Shown piece by piece: positions 6,287 to 11,717 of a DNA stretch of 13,629 nucleotides. The DNA comes from WHSW01 sp036794585. GTDB lineage: Bacteria; Actinomycetota; Thermoleophilia; Solirubrobacterales; 70-9. Made by a program: the position numbers and the translations under genes. The notes under the pieces were generated by a model. It had not been told where the DNA came from. It made no database searches and saw only the letters and a program-made list of their open reading frames with translations. Every line of letters starts with the position of its first letter. Within the stretch, counting starts at the first letter, position 1. The stretch lies in assembly GCA_036794585.1 (NCBI GenBank), contig DAIRGH010000082.1:1-13629 (forward strand), in the 5' to 3' direction.

Positions 6287-7403
6287 AGTAGATGCGGTAG
6301 CGCTTGACGATGTCGCCGCCCATCCCCTCCATCGCCCGGTTCATCGGCTCGTTCGTCTCGAGGATCCAGCCGGTATGGCCGCCGCGGGGGCCGATCTCGG
6401 CCGCCATCTGCATGTGGCGCTCGTACAGGGCGGCGGCGACCCCGAGGTGCTGGTAGTCGTGCTTGACGCCGAGCGCGAACACCCGCACCCGGTCGATGTA
6501 GCGCTTGCGGCGCAGGAAGTGCCACCAGCCGAACGGCAGCAGGCGCCCGTTCATCCTCGCGAGCGCCTGGTTGACGTCCGGCAGTGTCAGCGCCGCCCCG
6601 ATCACCTGGCCGTCCTTCTCGGCGATCATCGCCCAGTTCTCGTCGAGCACGGGCTTCAGGTTCTTGGCCTGAAACCTGACCTCGGCCTCGGTGATCGGGA
6701 CGAAGCCCCAGTTGTCGCCCCAGGCCTCGTTGTAGACGTCCATGAACCGCGCCACCTCGGCCTCGAGGTCGCGGCGGCGCATGTTGCGCACGACCACCCC
6801 CTCCTCGCGTGACTTCGCCGCCGCTGCGTGGATCAGCGGGTGAAACTCGGTGCCCGCCTTGAGCTGCCCGAACCAGAGCTCCCACATGTAGAGGTCGATC
6901 TGCTTGACCAAGCCGAGGGCCTCGAGCAGGCGCTGGTAGTAGGGCGGGTGCCAGGGCTCGAGGATCATCGAGGGCTCGTCGAAGCCCTCGGTCAGGATCC
7001 CTACCTCGTCGTTGGTGGTGAAGTCCATCGGCCCGAGCATCCGCTGGCGGCCGCGCTCGCGCAGCCAACCCGTCGTGGCGCCGATCAACGCTTCGGCCAC
7101 CGCGGGGTCGTCGACCGAGTCGAAGAAGCCGAACATGCCGTCGCTGCCGCCCTGGTACTCGTCCCAGCGGTGGTCGATGTGGGCGCTGATCCGCCCGACG
7201 TCCTCGCCGCCGCGCTCGCAGACGAAGAGCTGCGCCTCGGCGTGGTCGAACCAGGGATTCTTGGCGGGATCGAGGAACTGACGGCGCTCGAAGCGCAGCG
7301 GCGGCACCCATTGCGGGTCGTCGCGGCGCAGCCGGTACGGGACCTCGATGAAGCGATTGCGGTCGCGACGGCCCGAGAGCGGCACGATGGATAGCGGCGC
7401 CAC
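6255..7403 (-). CDS. GNAT-superfamily N-acyltransferase, large (YghO / bacterial ceramide synthase-like)
   Basis: The 382-residue protein opens with a family-typical stretch, NRFIEVPYRLRRDDPQWVPPL, then KNPWFDHAEAQLFV, GMFGFFDSVDD and TNDEVGILTEGFDEPSMI. Its C-terminal GNAT fold carries the acyl-CoA-binding motif Q318-H-L-G-V-A. To my knowledge this two-part family is found beside serine palmitoyltransferase genes, and a Caulobacter ceramide synthase (CCNA_01212) is of a similar acyltransferase type; that homology is recalled, not computed. GTG 7403 is chosen because the protein then begins MAPLSIVPLSGRRDRNRFI, like relatives, and a -10-like TAGGTT ends 8 nt upstream. GTG 7442 would overlap the divergent gene. 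It diverges from an SPT-like gene, so N-acylation of a long-chain base is a reasonable inferred role. Confidence 0.8.
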   Translation of the reverse strand: MAPLSIVPLSGRRDRNRFIEVPYRLRRDDPQWVPPLRFERRQFLDPAKNPWFDHAEAQLFVCERGGEDVGRISAHIDHRWDEYQGGSDGMFGFFDSVDDPAVAEALIGATTGWLRERGRQRMLGPMDFTTNDEVGILTEGFDEPSMILEPWHPPYYQRLLEALGLVKQIDLYMWELWFGQLKAGTEFHPLIHAAAAKSREEGVVVRNMRRRDLEAEVARFMDVYNEAWGDNWGFVPITEAEVRFQAKNLKPVLDENWAMIAEKDGQVIGAALTLPDVNQALARMNGRLLPFGWWHFLRRKRYIDRVRVFALGVKHDYQHLGVAAALYERHMQMAAEIGPRGGHTGWILETNEPMNRAMEGMGGDIVKRYRIYSLPLDGPAAA

Positions 7404-7411
7404 GGCCGGTG

Positions 7412-7417
7412 AACCTA
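7412..7417 (-). promoter_or_regulatory. -10 hexamer (TAGGTT) for the GNAT gene
   Basis: On the minus strand TAGGTT is followed by 8 nt and GTG 7403. Its TA (7416-7417) is also the TA of the plus-strand hexamer that serves the SPT-like gene. No -35 hexamer is evident. Confidence 0.5.
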
Positions 7418-7421
7418 CACT
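7416..7421 (+). promoter_or_regulatory. -10 hexamer (TACACT) for the SPT-like gene
   Basis: TACACT ends 7 nt before ATG 7429, as expected for a leaderless mRNA, and no Shine-Dalgarno is present. It overlaps the oppositely directed GNAT hexamer by two bases. Confidence 0.55.
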
Positions 7422-7428
7422 TCCCGCA

Positions 7429-8688
7429 ATGAGCGAGACCACGCGGGCGCCGGTCGACGTGTTCGAGAAGGCCCGCTCTCACGACAGGCTCGAACAGCTC
7501 GAGGCGGCACGTCAGGGAGACCTCCTCCCCTACTTCCGGGTCATGACCTCCGCGGCCGGGCCGGTGGTCGAGATGGAGGGGCGCGAGACGATCATGCTCG
7601 GCTCCAACAACTACCTCGGCCTCACCGGCGACCCCCGCGTCAAGCAGGCCGCCCGCGATGCGCTCGAGACCTACGGCACCGGGCTCACCGGCTCGCGCCT
7701 CTTGAACGGCACCACTCCACTTCACCTGGACCTCGAGCGCGAGCTCGCCGACTTCATGGGCACCGAGGAGGTGCTGGTGTTCACCACCGGCCACCAGGCC
7801 AACGTCGGCTGCATCGGGACGATCCTCGAGCCCGGCGACACGGTGATCTGCGACTCGGGCGACCACGCCTCGATCCTCGAGGGCTGCAAGCTCTCGGGAG
7901 CCAAGCTGCGCCCCTTCCGCCACAACCAGATGCCGAAGCTGGAGAAGATGCTCGAGCGGGCGGCAGGCGACGGTGGCGGGGTGCTGGTCGTCGTCGACGG
8001 CGTCTTCTCGATGGAGGGAGACCTGTGCGACCTGCCGGCGATCGTCGAGCTCTGTGACCGCTACGGCGCCCGGCTGATGGTCGACGAGGCGCACGCGGTC
8101 GGCGTCCTCGGGGCGCGTGGCGCCGGCACCTGCGAGCTGTTCGGGCTCGAGGCCGAGGTCGACCTGCGCATGGGCACGTTCTCCAAGAGCCTCGCCTCCT
8201 GTGGAGGCTTCATCGCCGGCTCGACGGAGGTGGTCGACTACCTGCGGTTTGCCTCGCGGCCGTTCATCTTCACCGCTTCGGCGGTCCCGGCCGCGGTCGG
8301 CGCCGCGCTGGGAGCGCTGCGGGTGATCCGCGCCGAGGGGCCGGAGCTGATGGAGCGCCTGCTCGCCAACGCCGCCTACCTGCGCCACGGGCTTCGCGGC
8401 CTCGGACTGGAGGTGGTCGAGCCGGGGACGCTGCCCGACGGCACCGAGGCCAGCACCCCGGTCGTCCCGGTCGTCGTCGGCGAGGACTGGCAGGCAGTGC
8501 TGCTCTGGAAGGCGCTGTTCGACGCCGGCGTGTACACGAACGTCGCGATCCATCCGGCCGTACCTCCGGGCGGCGCGCTGCTGCGAACCTCGCTGATGGC
8601 GACCCACGAGCGCGACCACCTCGACCGCGCCCTGGAGATCATCGGCAAGGTGATCGCCGACTTCCCGGACCTCCCGCGGTCCGGTTGA
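7429..8688 (+). CDS. Serine palmitoyltransferase-like alpha-oxoamine synthase (PLP-dependent)
   Basis: This 419-residue fold-type I PLP enzyme joins an acyl thioester to an amino acid with loss of CO2. Visible residues are H146 in DSGDHASI (stacks on PLP), D219 in VDEAHAVG (binds the pyridine nitrogen) and the Schiff-base lysine K253 in GTFSKS. The GTFSKS form, RPFIFTAS and the late HPAVPPGGALLRTSL loop resemble bacterial serine palmitoyltransferase more than KBL or BioF, which usually have GTLGKA-type lysine motifs. Length matches Sphingomonas SPT (about 420). It could still be a CqsA-like or other AONS-family enzyme. No biotin or threonine-degradation genes are nearby; the divergent neighbour is a ceramide-synthase-like GNAT. 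ATG 7429 is set by its -10 element; upstream in-frame starts lie inside the neighbour. Confidence 0.85.
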   Translation: MSETTRAPVDVFEKARSHDRLEQLEAARQGDLLPYFRVMTSAAGPVVEMEGRETIMLGSNNYLGLTGDPRVKQAARDALETYGTGLTGSRLLNGTTPLHLDLERELADFMGTEEVLVFTTGHQANVGCIGTILEPGDTVICDSGDHASILEGCKLSGAKLRPFRHNQMPKLEKMLERAAGDGGGVLVVVDGVFSMEGDLCDLPAIVELCDRYGARLMVDEAHAVGVLGARGAGTCELFGLEAEVDLRMGTFSKSLASCGGFIAGSTEVVDYLRFASRPFIFTASAVPAAVGAALGALRVIRAEGPELMERLLANAAYLRHGLRGLGLEVVEPGTLPDGTEASTPVVPVVVGEDWQAVLLWKALFDAGVYTNVAIHPAVPPGGALLRTSLMATHERDHLDRALEIIGKVIADFPDLPRSG

Positions 8689-8701
8689 GCCACCTGCCAT
8701 T

Positions 8702-8726
8702 CCCCCCAACGGGGGACTTTCTTCTT
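8702..8726 (+). terminator. Rho-independent terminator after the SPT-like gene
   Basis: Fourteen bases after the SPT-like stop, CCCCC-AAC-loop-GGGGG forms a short GC hairpin (about 8703-8715), followed by a T-rich tail (ACTTTCTTCTTGT). This is the only hairpin-plus-T-tract terminator seen in the window. Confidence 0.65.
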
Positions 8727-8780
8727 GTCCAAATATTCACAAATTCGCGCCGGGCAGGAAAAGCATGCTCTTAGCGAACG

Positions 8781-8809
8781 ACCTGGTGACGGTTTTGGCG
8801 CTCCCAGGT
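8781..8809 (+). promoter_or_regulatory. Inverted repeat ACCTGG-N17-CCAGGT abutting a -35 box (possible operator)
   Basis: ACCTGG (8781-8786) and CCAGGT (8804-8809) are perfect inverted arms with 23-bp centre spacing, about two helical turns. The right arm touches the -35 element TTGACG. This is a plausible site for a dimeric regulator. No regulator is identified. Confidence 0.35.
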
Positions 8810-8838
8810 TGACGGAGCCAGCCACGCTTCTTTAGGTT
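8809..8838 (+). promoter_or_regulatory. Sigma-70-type promoter of the mIHF gene
   Basis: TTGACG (8809-8814) and TAGGTT (8833-8838) are separated by 18 bp, the best two-box promoter in the window. Transcription would start near 8845, giving a leader of about 150 nt before ATG 8994. The region upstream (8718-8790) is markedly more A+T rich than its surroundings. Confidence 0.65.
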
Positions 8839-8844
8839 GCGTGA

Positions 8845-8993
8845 GCGCCTAACAACCCCGGGGCGGGGTGGTCCGGGCGGAGAGAGAGTGTTTCGTCCGG
8901 GCTCGATCCTGGCGTGGCCATCGGCCGCGTGGGGGGACGCCAAGGCGCTGTATAGACCCCGCAACCTTCAACCCACTCAGAGGAGGAGTGAGA
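8845..8993 (+). promoter_or_regulatory. Structured 5' leader of the mIHF gene
   Basis: The ~150-nt leader holds strong possible RNA structure: ACCCCG-GGG-CGGGGT (8855-8869), and TGGCGT/ACGCCA (8910-8915 with 8937-8942) enclosing GGCC-ATC-GGCC (8916-8926). The ACGC at 8937-8940 could instead pair with GCGT at 8927-8930, making two mutually exclusive folds. GTCCGGGC is repeated at 8871-8878 and 8895-8902. The leader matches no riboswitch class that I recognise. It ends with a strong AGGAGG. Regulation by attenuation or protein binding is only inferred. Confidence 0.4.
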
Positions 8994-9323
8994 ATGGAAG
9001 CTGCCTCGACCCTTGCCGACCCCGTGGTGCCGCAACACATGCAGGCACTAGCGCACGCCAACCGGATCCGACTGGCGCGTGCGTCACTGAAGCGCGAGGT
9101 CGCCGCCGGCATGGTCGGTGCGGCGGAGATCGTCCGGGACTGTCCCTGGGAGGTCGAATCGATGACGGTGGGGGAACTACTTCGTAGTCAGCGGCGATGG
9201 GGCCGCACTCGCGCGAGGAAGTTCCTCTTCACCCTGGCGCTGAACGAAAACCGAGAGCTCGGCAGGCTCACCGAGCGCCAGCGCACGATGCTGGCGCACG
9301 AGCTCGACTCGAGATCACGCTGA
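8994..9323 (+). CDS. mihF: Actinobacterial integration host factor (mIHF/sIHF), nucleoid-associated protein
   Basis: The 109-residue protein matches the mIHF family across its length: an N-terminal helix with ANRIRLARASLKREV, a central H2TH-like DNA-binding core (MTVGELLRSQRRWGRTRARKFL) and the closing RELGRLTERQRTMLAHEL, like the RxLRGLGDRQRxAL ending of mycobacterial mIHF. These proteins bind DNA without sequence specificity, shape the nucleoid and assist phage integration. The usual G-V-G-K turn of the core is replaced by RRWGRT here, so DNA contacts may differ. ATG 8994 has AGGAGG 7 nt upstream. In many actinobacteria this gene adjoins guanylate kinase (gmk); that neighbour is absent, so this may be a second copy. 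Confidence 0.88.
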   Translation: MEAASTLADPVVPQHMQALAHANRIRLARASLKREVAAGMVGAAEIVRDCPWEVESMTVGELLRSQRRWGRTRARKFLFTLALNENRELGRLTERQRTMLAHELDSRSR

Positions 9324-9360
9324 CAAAGGCGCTCGACCGAAGACCGTTTGAGATCTGAAA

Positions 9361-9403
9361 GGGGCGGGCGCCGGACGCGCCCGCCCCGCCGCCGATCGGC
9401 GGC
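9361..9403 (+). terminator. Tandem GC hairpins downstream of mIHF (terminator-like, no T-tract)
   Basis: A perfect 10-bp stem GGGGCGGGCG / CGCCCGCCCC (9361-9370 with 9378-9387, 7-nt loop) is followed at once by the 16-bp palindrome GCCGCCGATCGGCGGC (9388-9403). It lies 37 nt after the mIHF stop. Without a U-tract this fits the U-less hairpin terminators proposed for high-GC actinobacteria; function is inferred. Confidence 0.5.
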
Positions 9404-9434
9404 ACCGCGGGACAGGCTGGGGTAGGGGGCGGCA

Positions 9435-9489
9435 CGAAGCGTTTGAACGCTTTTCGGGGCTATAGCCCCAACAAACGTTCAAGCGTTGG
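9435..9489. repeat. Long imperfect inverted repeat centred on GGGGCTATAGCCCC
   Basis: A perfect 14-bp palindrome (9456-9469) is flanked by TTGAACG (9443-9449) and CGTTCAA (9476-9482), with partial pairing beyond. The left arm also holds its own hairpin AAGCGTT-TG-AACGCTT (9437-9452). It lies between two convergent genes (mIHF ending 9323, membrane protein ending 9537), so a bidirectional terminator or an interspersed palindromic element is possible. Minus-strand RNA gains two G-U pairs at the mismatches. Confidence 0.55.
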
Positions 9490-9536
9490 AGCCAGCGCCG
9501 AACCGGCCCGGACTCCACCCCTTACTGCCCCGTCCC

Positions 9537-9932
9537 TCAGAACCCGATGTTCAACGGCAGCGGGCTCGCGCCGGCGAACCCGAAGAACCAGATCCCGAAG
9601 CCGACGACGGCGATTCCGGCGCTGGAGACGAGCATCACCTCGAGCGCGGAGGAGCCCGGCGCCGACGTGGTGCGGTTGCGGCGCTCCTGAAGCTCGGAGT
9701 GCCAGCGGTTGAGCCGCCCGAGGGCGATCACGAGGACGATGATCGTCACGATGATCCCGGCCATCGTCACGAACAGTGCGCTGCCGAGCGACAGCAAACC
9801 CTGCACCTGTGAGCCGATCCACAACCAGCCCAGCGGGACGCCCACCCACAGGAACAGGCAGCCGGCGAGCATCACGAGTACGAGCGCAGCGCTCGCGGGG
9901 CCGGCGAAGAGCCCTCTGAGGCGGGCGACCAT
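9537..9932 (-). CDS. Small integral membrane protein, unknown function
   Basis: The 131-residue protein has about three to four hydrophobic segments (SAALVLVMLAGCLFLWVGV near 15-33, ALFVTMAGIIVTIIVLVIAL around 53-72 and VMLVSSAGIAVVGFGIWFF near 104-122). A hydrophilic basic/acidic loop (GRLNRWHSELQERRNRTT) separates the last two. ATG 9932 is chosen over GTG 9950 because TAACCT, a TANNNT -10, ends 7 nt before it. No family motif was recognised. It follows the coiled-coil membrane protein gene on the same strand and ends convergent with mIHF. Confidence 0.75.
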   Translation of the reverse strand: MVARLRGLFAGPASAALVLVMLAGCLFLWVGVPLGWLWIGSQVQGLLSLGSALFVTMAGIIVTIIVLVIALGRLNRWHSELQERRNRTTSAPGSSALEVMLVSSAGIAVVGFGIWFFGFAGASPLPLNIGF

Positions 9933-9939
9933 CGGCCCC

Positions 9940-9945
9940 AGGTTA
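9940..9945 (-). promoter_or_regulatory. -10 hexamer (TAACCT) for the small membrane protein gene
   Basis: On the minus strand TAACCT is followed by GGGGCCG (7 nt) and ATG 9932. The spacing suits a leaderless transcript and decides the start codon. Confidence 0.5.
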
Positions 9946-9971
9946 GCCACCCGCGGCCCGCGTCCAGGCTG

Positions 9972-10991
9972 CTAGCGGAGCTTGAACGCCCGGCCCGATC
10001 GCGCCCGGAAGGCGCGTGTGAGCGCCACCCCGGCGGCGACGGCGACCGCCACCCCGACGGCGATCCGGGCGGCGGGCGGCAGCAGGTCGGGTACGGCGTA
10101 GAAGAGCACTCCGAGGGTCACGACGCCGGCGACTCCCGCCAGCAGCACCGTGTGCGAGCGATAGCCGGCGAAGTGCTCGCGAATCGAGAGCTCGAGGCCG
10201 GCCAGCGAGCCGAGCGCGAGCCCGGTGACGAGCAAAGCGGTGCCTCGCGGCCCCGAGACGACGAGGCCGGCGATCAGCATCCCGAGCGCGATGAGGACGA
10301 CCAGCTCGACGAGGGGAAACGATCCCCACGGCGCCGGCGGGCGCTCCTCGTCGATCGGGCGCCGCGGGAGCTTCGCCGGCGCCGGCGCGGGGGTGGTGGG
10401 CGGAGTGGTCGTCGCCGCAGCCCGCGGTCGCCGCTTGCGGCGCTTCTTAGCCACTGGGTCTCGCTTGGCCGGGGAGGCCGGGGGCCGAGGCCCCGCGGCT
10501 AACGGGCAACCGGAGGAGAGCCGGATCCGCCACCACCCGAACAGCATCCCGAGGATGCCCCAGCGCGGACGCGCGTGCCAGTGACGGCAGCCGGGGTTGC
10601 CGATGTCCTCGTTGGAGATCAGCAGCCAGCGGTGGCGCTGAGGCTCGGCGATCATCCGCTCCAGCAGCCCGCGATTTGCCTCCTCGACGTCGGCCCTGGC
10701 GGCGAGCTCGGCGCGGGCGTCCCGCAGACGTAGCGCGAGCGCGTCGCGGACCCGCTCCAGGTCGCCGATCGAGAGCACGCGCGGTCCGCCGGCCGCGCCG
10801 ATCCCCCACTCGAAGCCCTGTCGCGGGAAAGCCGAGGCGAATAGCTCGCCGAGCTCGCGCTCGAGCGCCGCGATCTGTGCGCGCAGGTCGTTGCGCGCCC
10901 TGCGGTGCGCGCCCTCGGTGACGGGCCCGGCGAGGTCCGCCGGCCGGGGCGGAGGGGTGTGTACCTGAGGCTGCTCGAGCACGTCGGGCAC
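9972..10991 (-). CDS. Two-part protein: coiled coil and Cys/His motif, then four-helix membrane domain
   Basis: I do not recognise this 339-residue protein. Residues about 31-115 are charged and heptad-like, suggesting a coiled coil. A compact motif follows, with C135-x-H137-x-H139 and a second cysteine, C162, after an aromatic-rich GILGMLFGWWRIRLSSGC stretch; this could bind a metal. A low-complexity linker (KKRRKRRPR, then Thr/Pro/Ala) spans 175-215. Four hydrophobic segments follow near 229-249, 250-268, 282-299 and 305-327. The SSGCPL stretch looks like a natural protein end, so this may be a fusion of two genes. GTG 10991 is preferred over ATG 11000 because the latter lies inside the -10 hexamer TAGAAT. 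Confidence 0.7.
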   Translation of the reverse strand: MPDVLEQPQVHTPPPRPADLAGPVTEGAHRRARNDLRAQIAALERELGELFASAFPRQGFEWGIGAAGGPRVLSIGDLERVRDALALRLRDARAELAARADVEEANRGLLERMIAEPQRHRWLLISNEDIGNPGCRHWHARPRWGILGMLFGWWRIRLSSGCPLAAGPRPPASPAKRDPVAKKRRKRRPRAAATTTPPTTPAPAPAKLPRRPIDEERPPAPWGSFPLVELVVLIALGMLIAGLVVSGPRGTALLVTGLALGSLAGLELSIREHFAGYRSHTVLLAGVAGVVTLGVLFYAVPDLLPPAARIAVGVAVAVAAGVALTRAFRARSGRAFKLR

Positions 10992-10998
10992 GGGGGCC

Positions 10999-11004
10999 AT
11001 TCTA
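10999..11004 (-). promoter_or_regulatory. -10 hexamer (TAGAAT) for the coiled-coil membrane protein gene
   Basis: On the minus strand TAGAAT is followed by 7 nt and GTG 10991. The hexamer overlaps an in-frame ATG at 11000 and the outer arm of the inverted repeat at 11002-11079. Confidence 0.5.
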
Positions 11005-11079
11005 GTGGTCCCCGGCGTAACTGCGGTCGGAATTCGGCGAGTGGCCGAAGCCGAGCGTAGTTGCGGCGGTGACCACTAG
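11002..11079. repeat. 78-bp imperfect inverted repeat filling the intergenic region
   Basis: The outer arms CTAGTGGTC (11002-11010) and GACCACTAG (11071-11079) are perfect. Pairing continues inward through scattered mismatches to a perfect core TTCGGC-GAGTG-GCCGAA (11033-11049). By hand alignment about 30 of 36 positions pair. It includes the stop codon of the B3/B4 gene and abuts the -10 of the next gene. It could be a long terminator hairpin or a small palindromic repeat element; no T-tract is seen. Confidence 0.8.
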
Positions 11080-11717
11080 CCTTGCAGGGCGCCGGCAACC
11101 AGCCACAGCCCTTCCTCGATCGCGATCTCAGGCACCCCGGCCACCTGGACTGCGACCAGCAGCGTGCGCTTCGTTTTCGGATGCACGCCCCGCCCGGCGG
11201 CCAGCGCGCCGAACAGCAGCGAGAGGGGCCGCTCCTCGTCGGCGATCACGAGCGTTCCCTGGGGCAGGTCACCCGGCCTGCCCTCGAGCACCTCACCCGG
11301 GGCGGTGGGCCGGATCCCCGGCTCGCCGGACACGCGGTCGGCGTCGAGGGCGCGGATCGCGACCCCCGACTCGATGATCGCGATCGTCAGCGCGTCGTCG
11401 AGCAGGCTGCGGCTCTTGAAGCCGCCGTGGCGCATCCGCTCGAGCGCGAGCTCCTCGACCGGTGTCGGCTGCTGGTCGGGGTCGAGGCCGATGTGGCGGT
11501 AGAAAACCCGGTAGGCCCAGGGGATCGGCTGGTGGCGCAGGTTGATCGCCTGCGGGCCCGAAAAGCGATCCGAGAGCGTCTTCAGGCGCTCCTTGAGCTC
11601 GCGGGTGGAGCGGCCCGAGCCCTTGTCGACGACCGCGTAGCGCAGCGCAAGCGCGGGAAACTCCTCGCGCAGCCCGGCGTCGATCCAGCCGATCTTCGCG
11701 ATCGCGGGCTCGTTCAT
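11076..11717 (-). CDS. B3/B4 domain protein (COG3382-like)
   Basis: The 213-residue cytoplasmic protein matches free-standing B3/B4-domain proteins, related to the tRNA-binding/editing region of the phenylalanyl-tRNA synthetase beta subunit. Supporting stretches are PIPWAYRVFYRHIGLDPDQ, then PVEELALERMRHGGF, LLDDALTIAIIESGVAI and ALDADRVSGEPGIRPT, with length normal for the family. Free-standing members are thought to act on mis-charged tRNA or amino-acid-like ligands, but the role is not established. ATG 11717 overlaps the upstream stop codon (ATGA), so translation is coupled to the thioredoxin-like gene despite no clear Shine-Dalgarno. The stop lies within the 78-bp inverted repeat. Confidence 0.85.
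   Translation of the reverse strand: MNEPAIAKIGWIDAGLREEFPALALRYAVVDKGSGRSTRELKERLKTLSDRFSGPQAINLRHQPIPWAYRVFYRHIGLDPDQQPTPVEELALERMRHGGFKSRSLLDDALTIAIIESGVAIRALDADRVSGEPGIRPTAPGEVLEGRPGDLPQGTLVIADEERPLSLLFGALAAGRGVHPKTKRTLLVAVQVAGVPEIAIEEGLWLVAGALQG

Noticed and set aside
5561..6812. Plus-strand open frames (5561-5971, 5683-6291, 5931-6812) opposite the glycosylase, small membrane protein and GNAT genes
   Set aside because: Shadow frames. The minus-strand reading has conserved motifs and promoter-like start signals.
7429..8688. Assignment of the PLP enzyme as glycine C-acetyltransferase (KBL) or BioF
   Set aside because: The lysine site is GTFSKS rather than the usual GTLGKA type, RPFIFTAS resembles SPT, and no tdh or bio genes are nearby. 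Kept as an alternative, not fully excluded.
6274..8709. An 811-codon minus-strand open frame running antisense through the SPT-like gene into the GNAT gene
   Set aside because: Low-complexity Arg/Ala/Gly/Asp translation typical of a high-GC shadow frame. It opposes a clear PLP enzyme and runs out of frame through a clear GNAT gene.
9453..9472. tRNA-like look of GGGGCTATAGC
   Set aside because: No cloverleaf, anticodon arm or TTCGA-type T-loop follows; it is the centre of a palindrome.
10998..11000. ATG 11000 as start of the coiled-coil membrane protein
   Set aside because: The codon overlaps the -10 hexamer TAGAAT, so a transcript starting 7 nt beyond would not contain it. GTG 10991 fits better. 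Not excluded if another promoter exists upstream.
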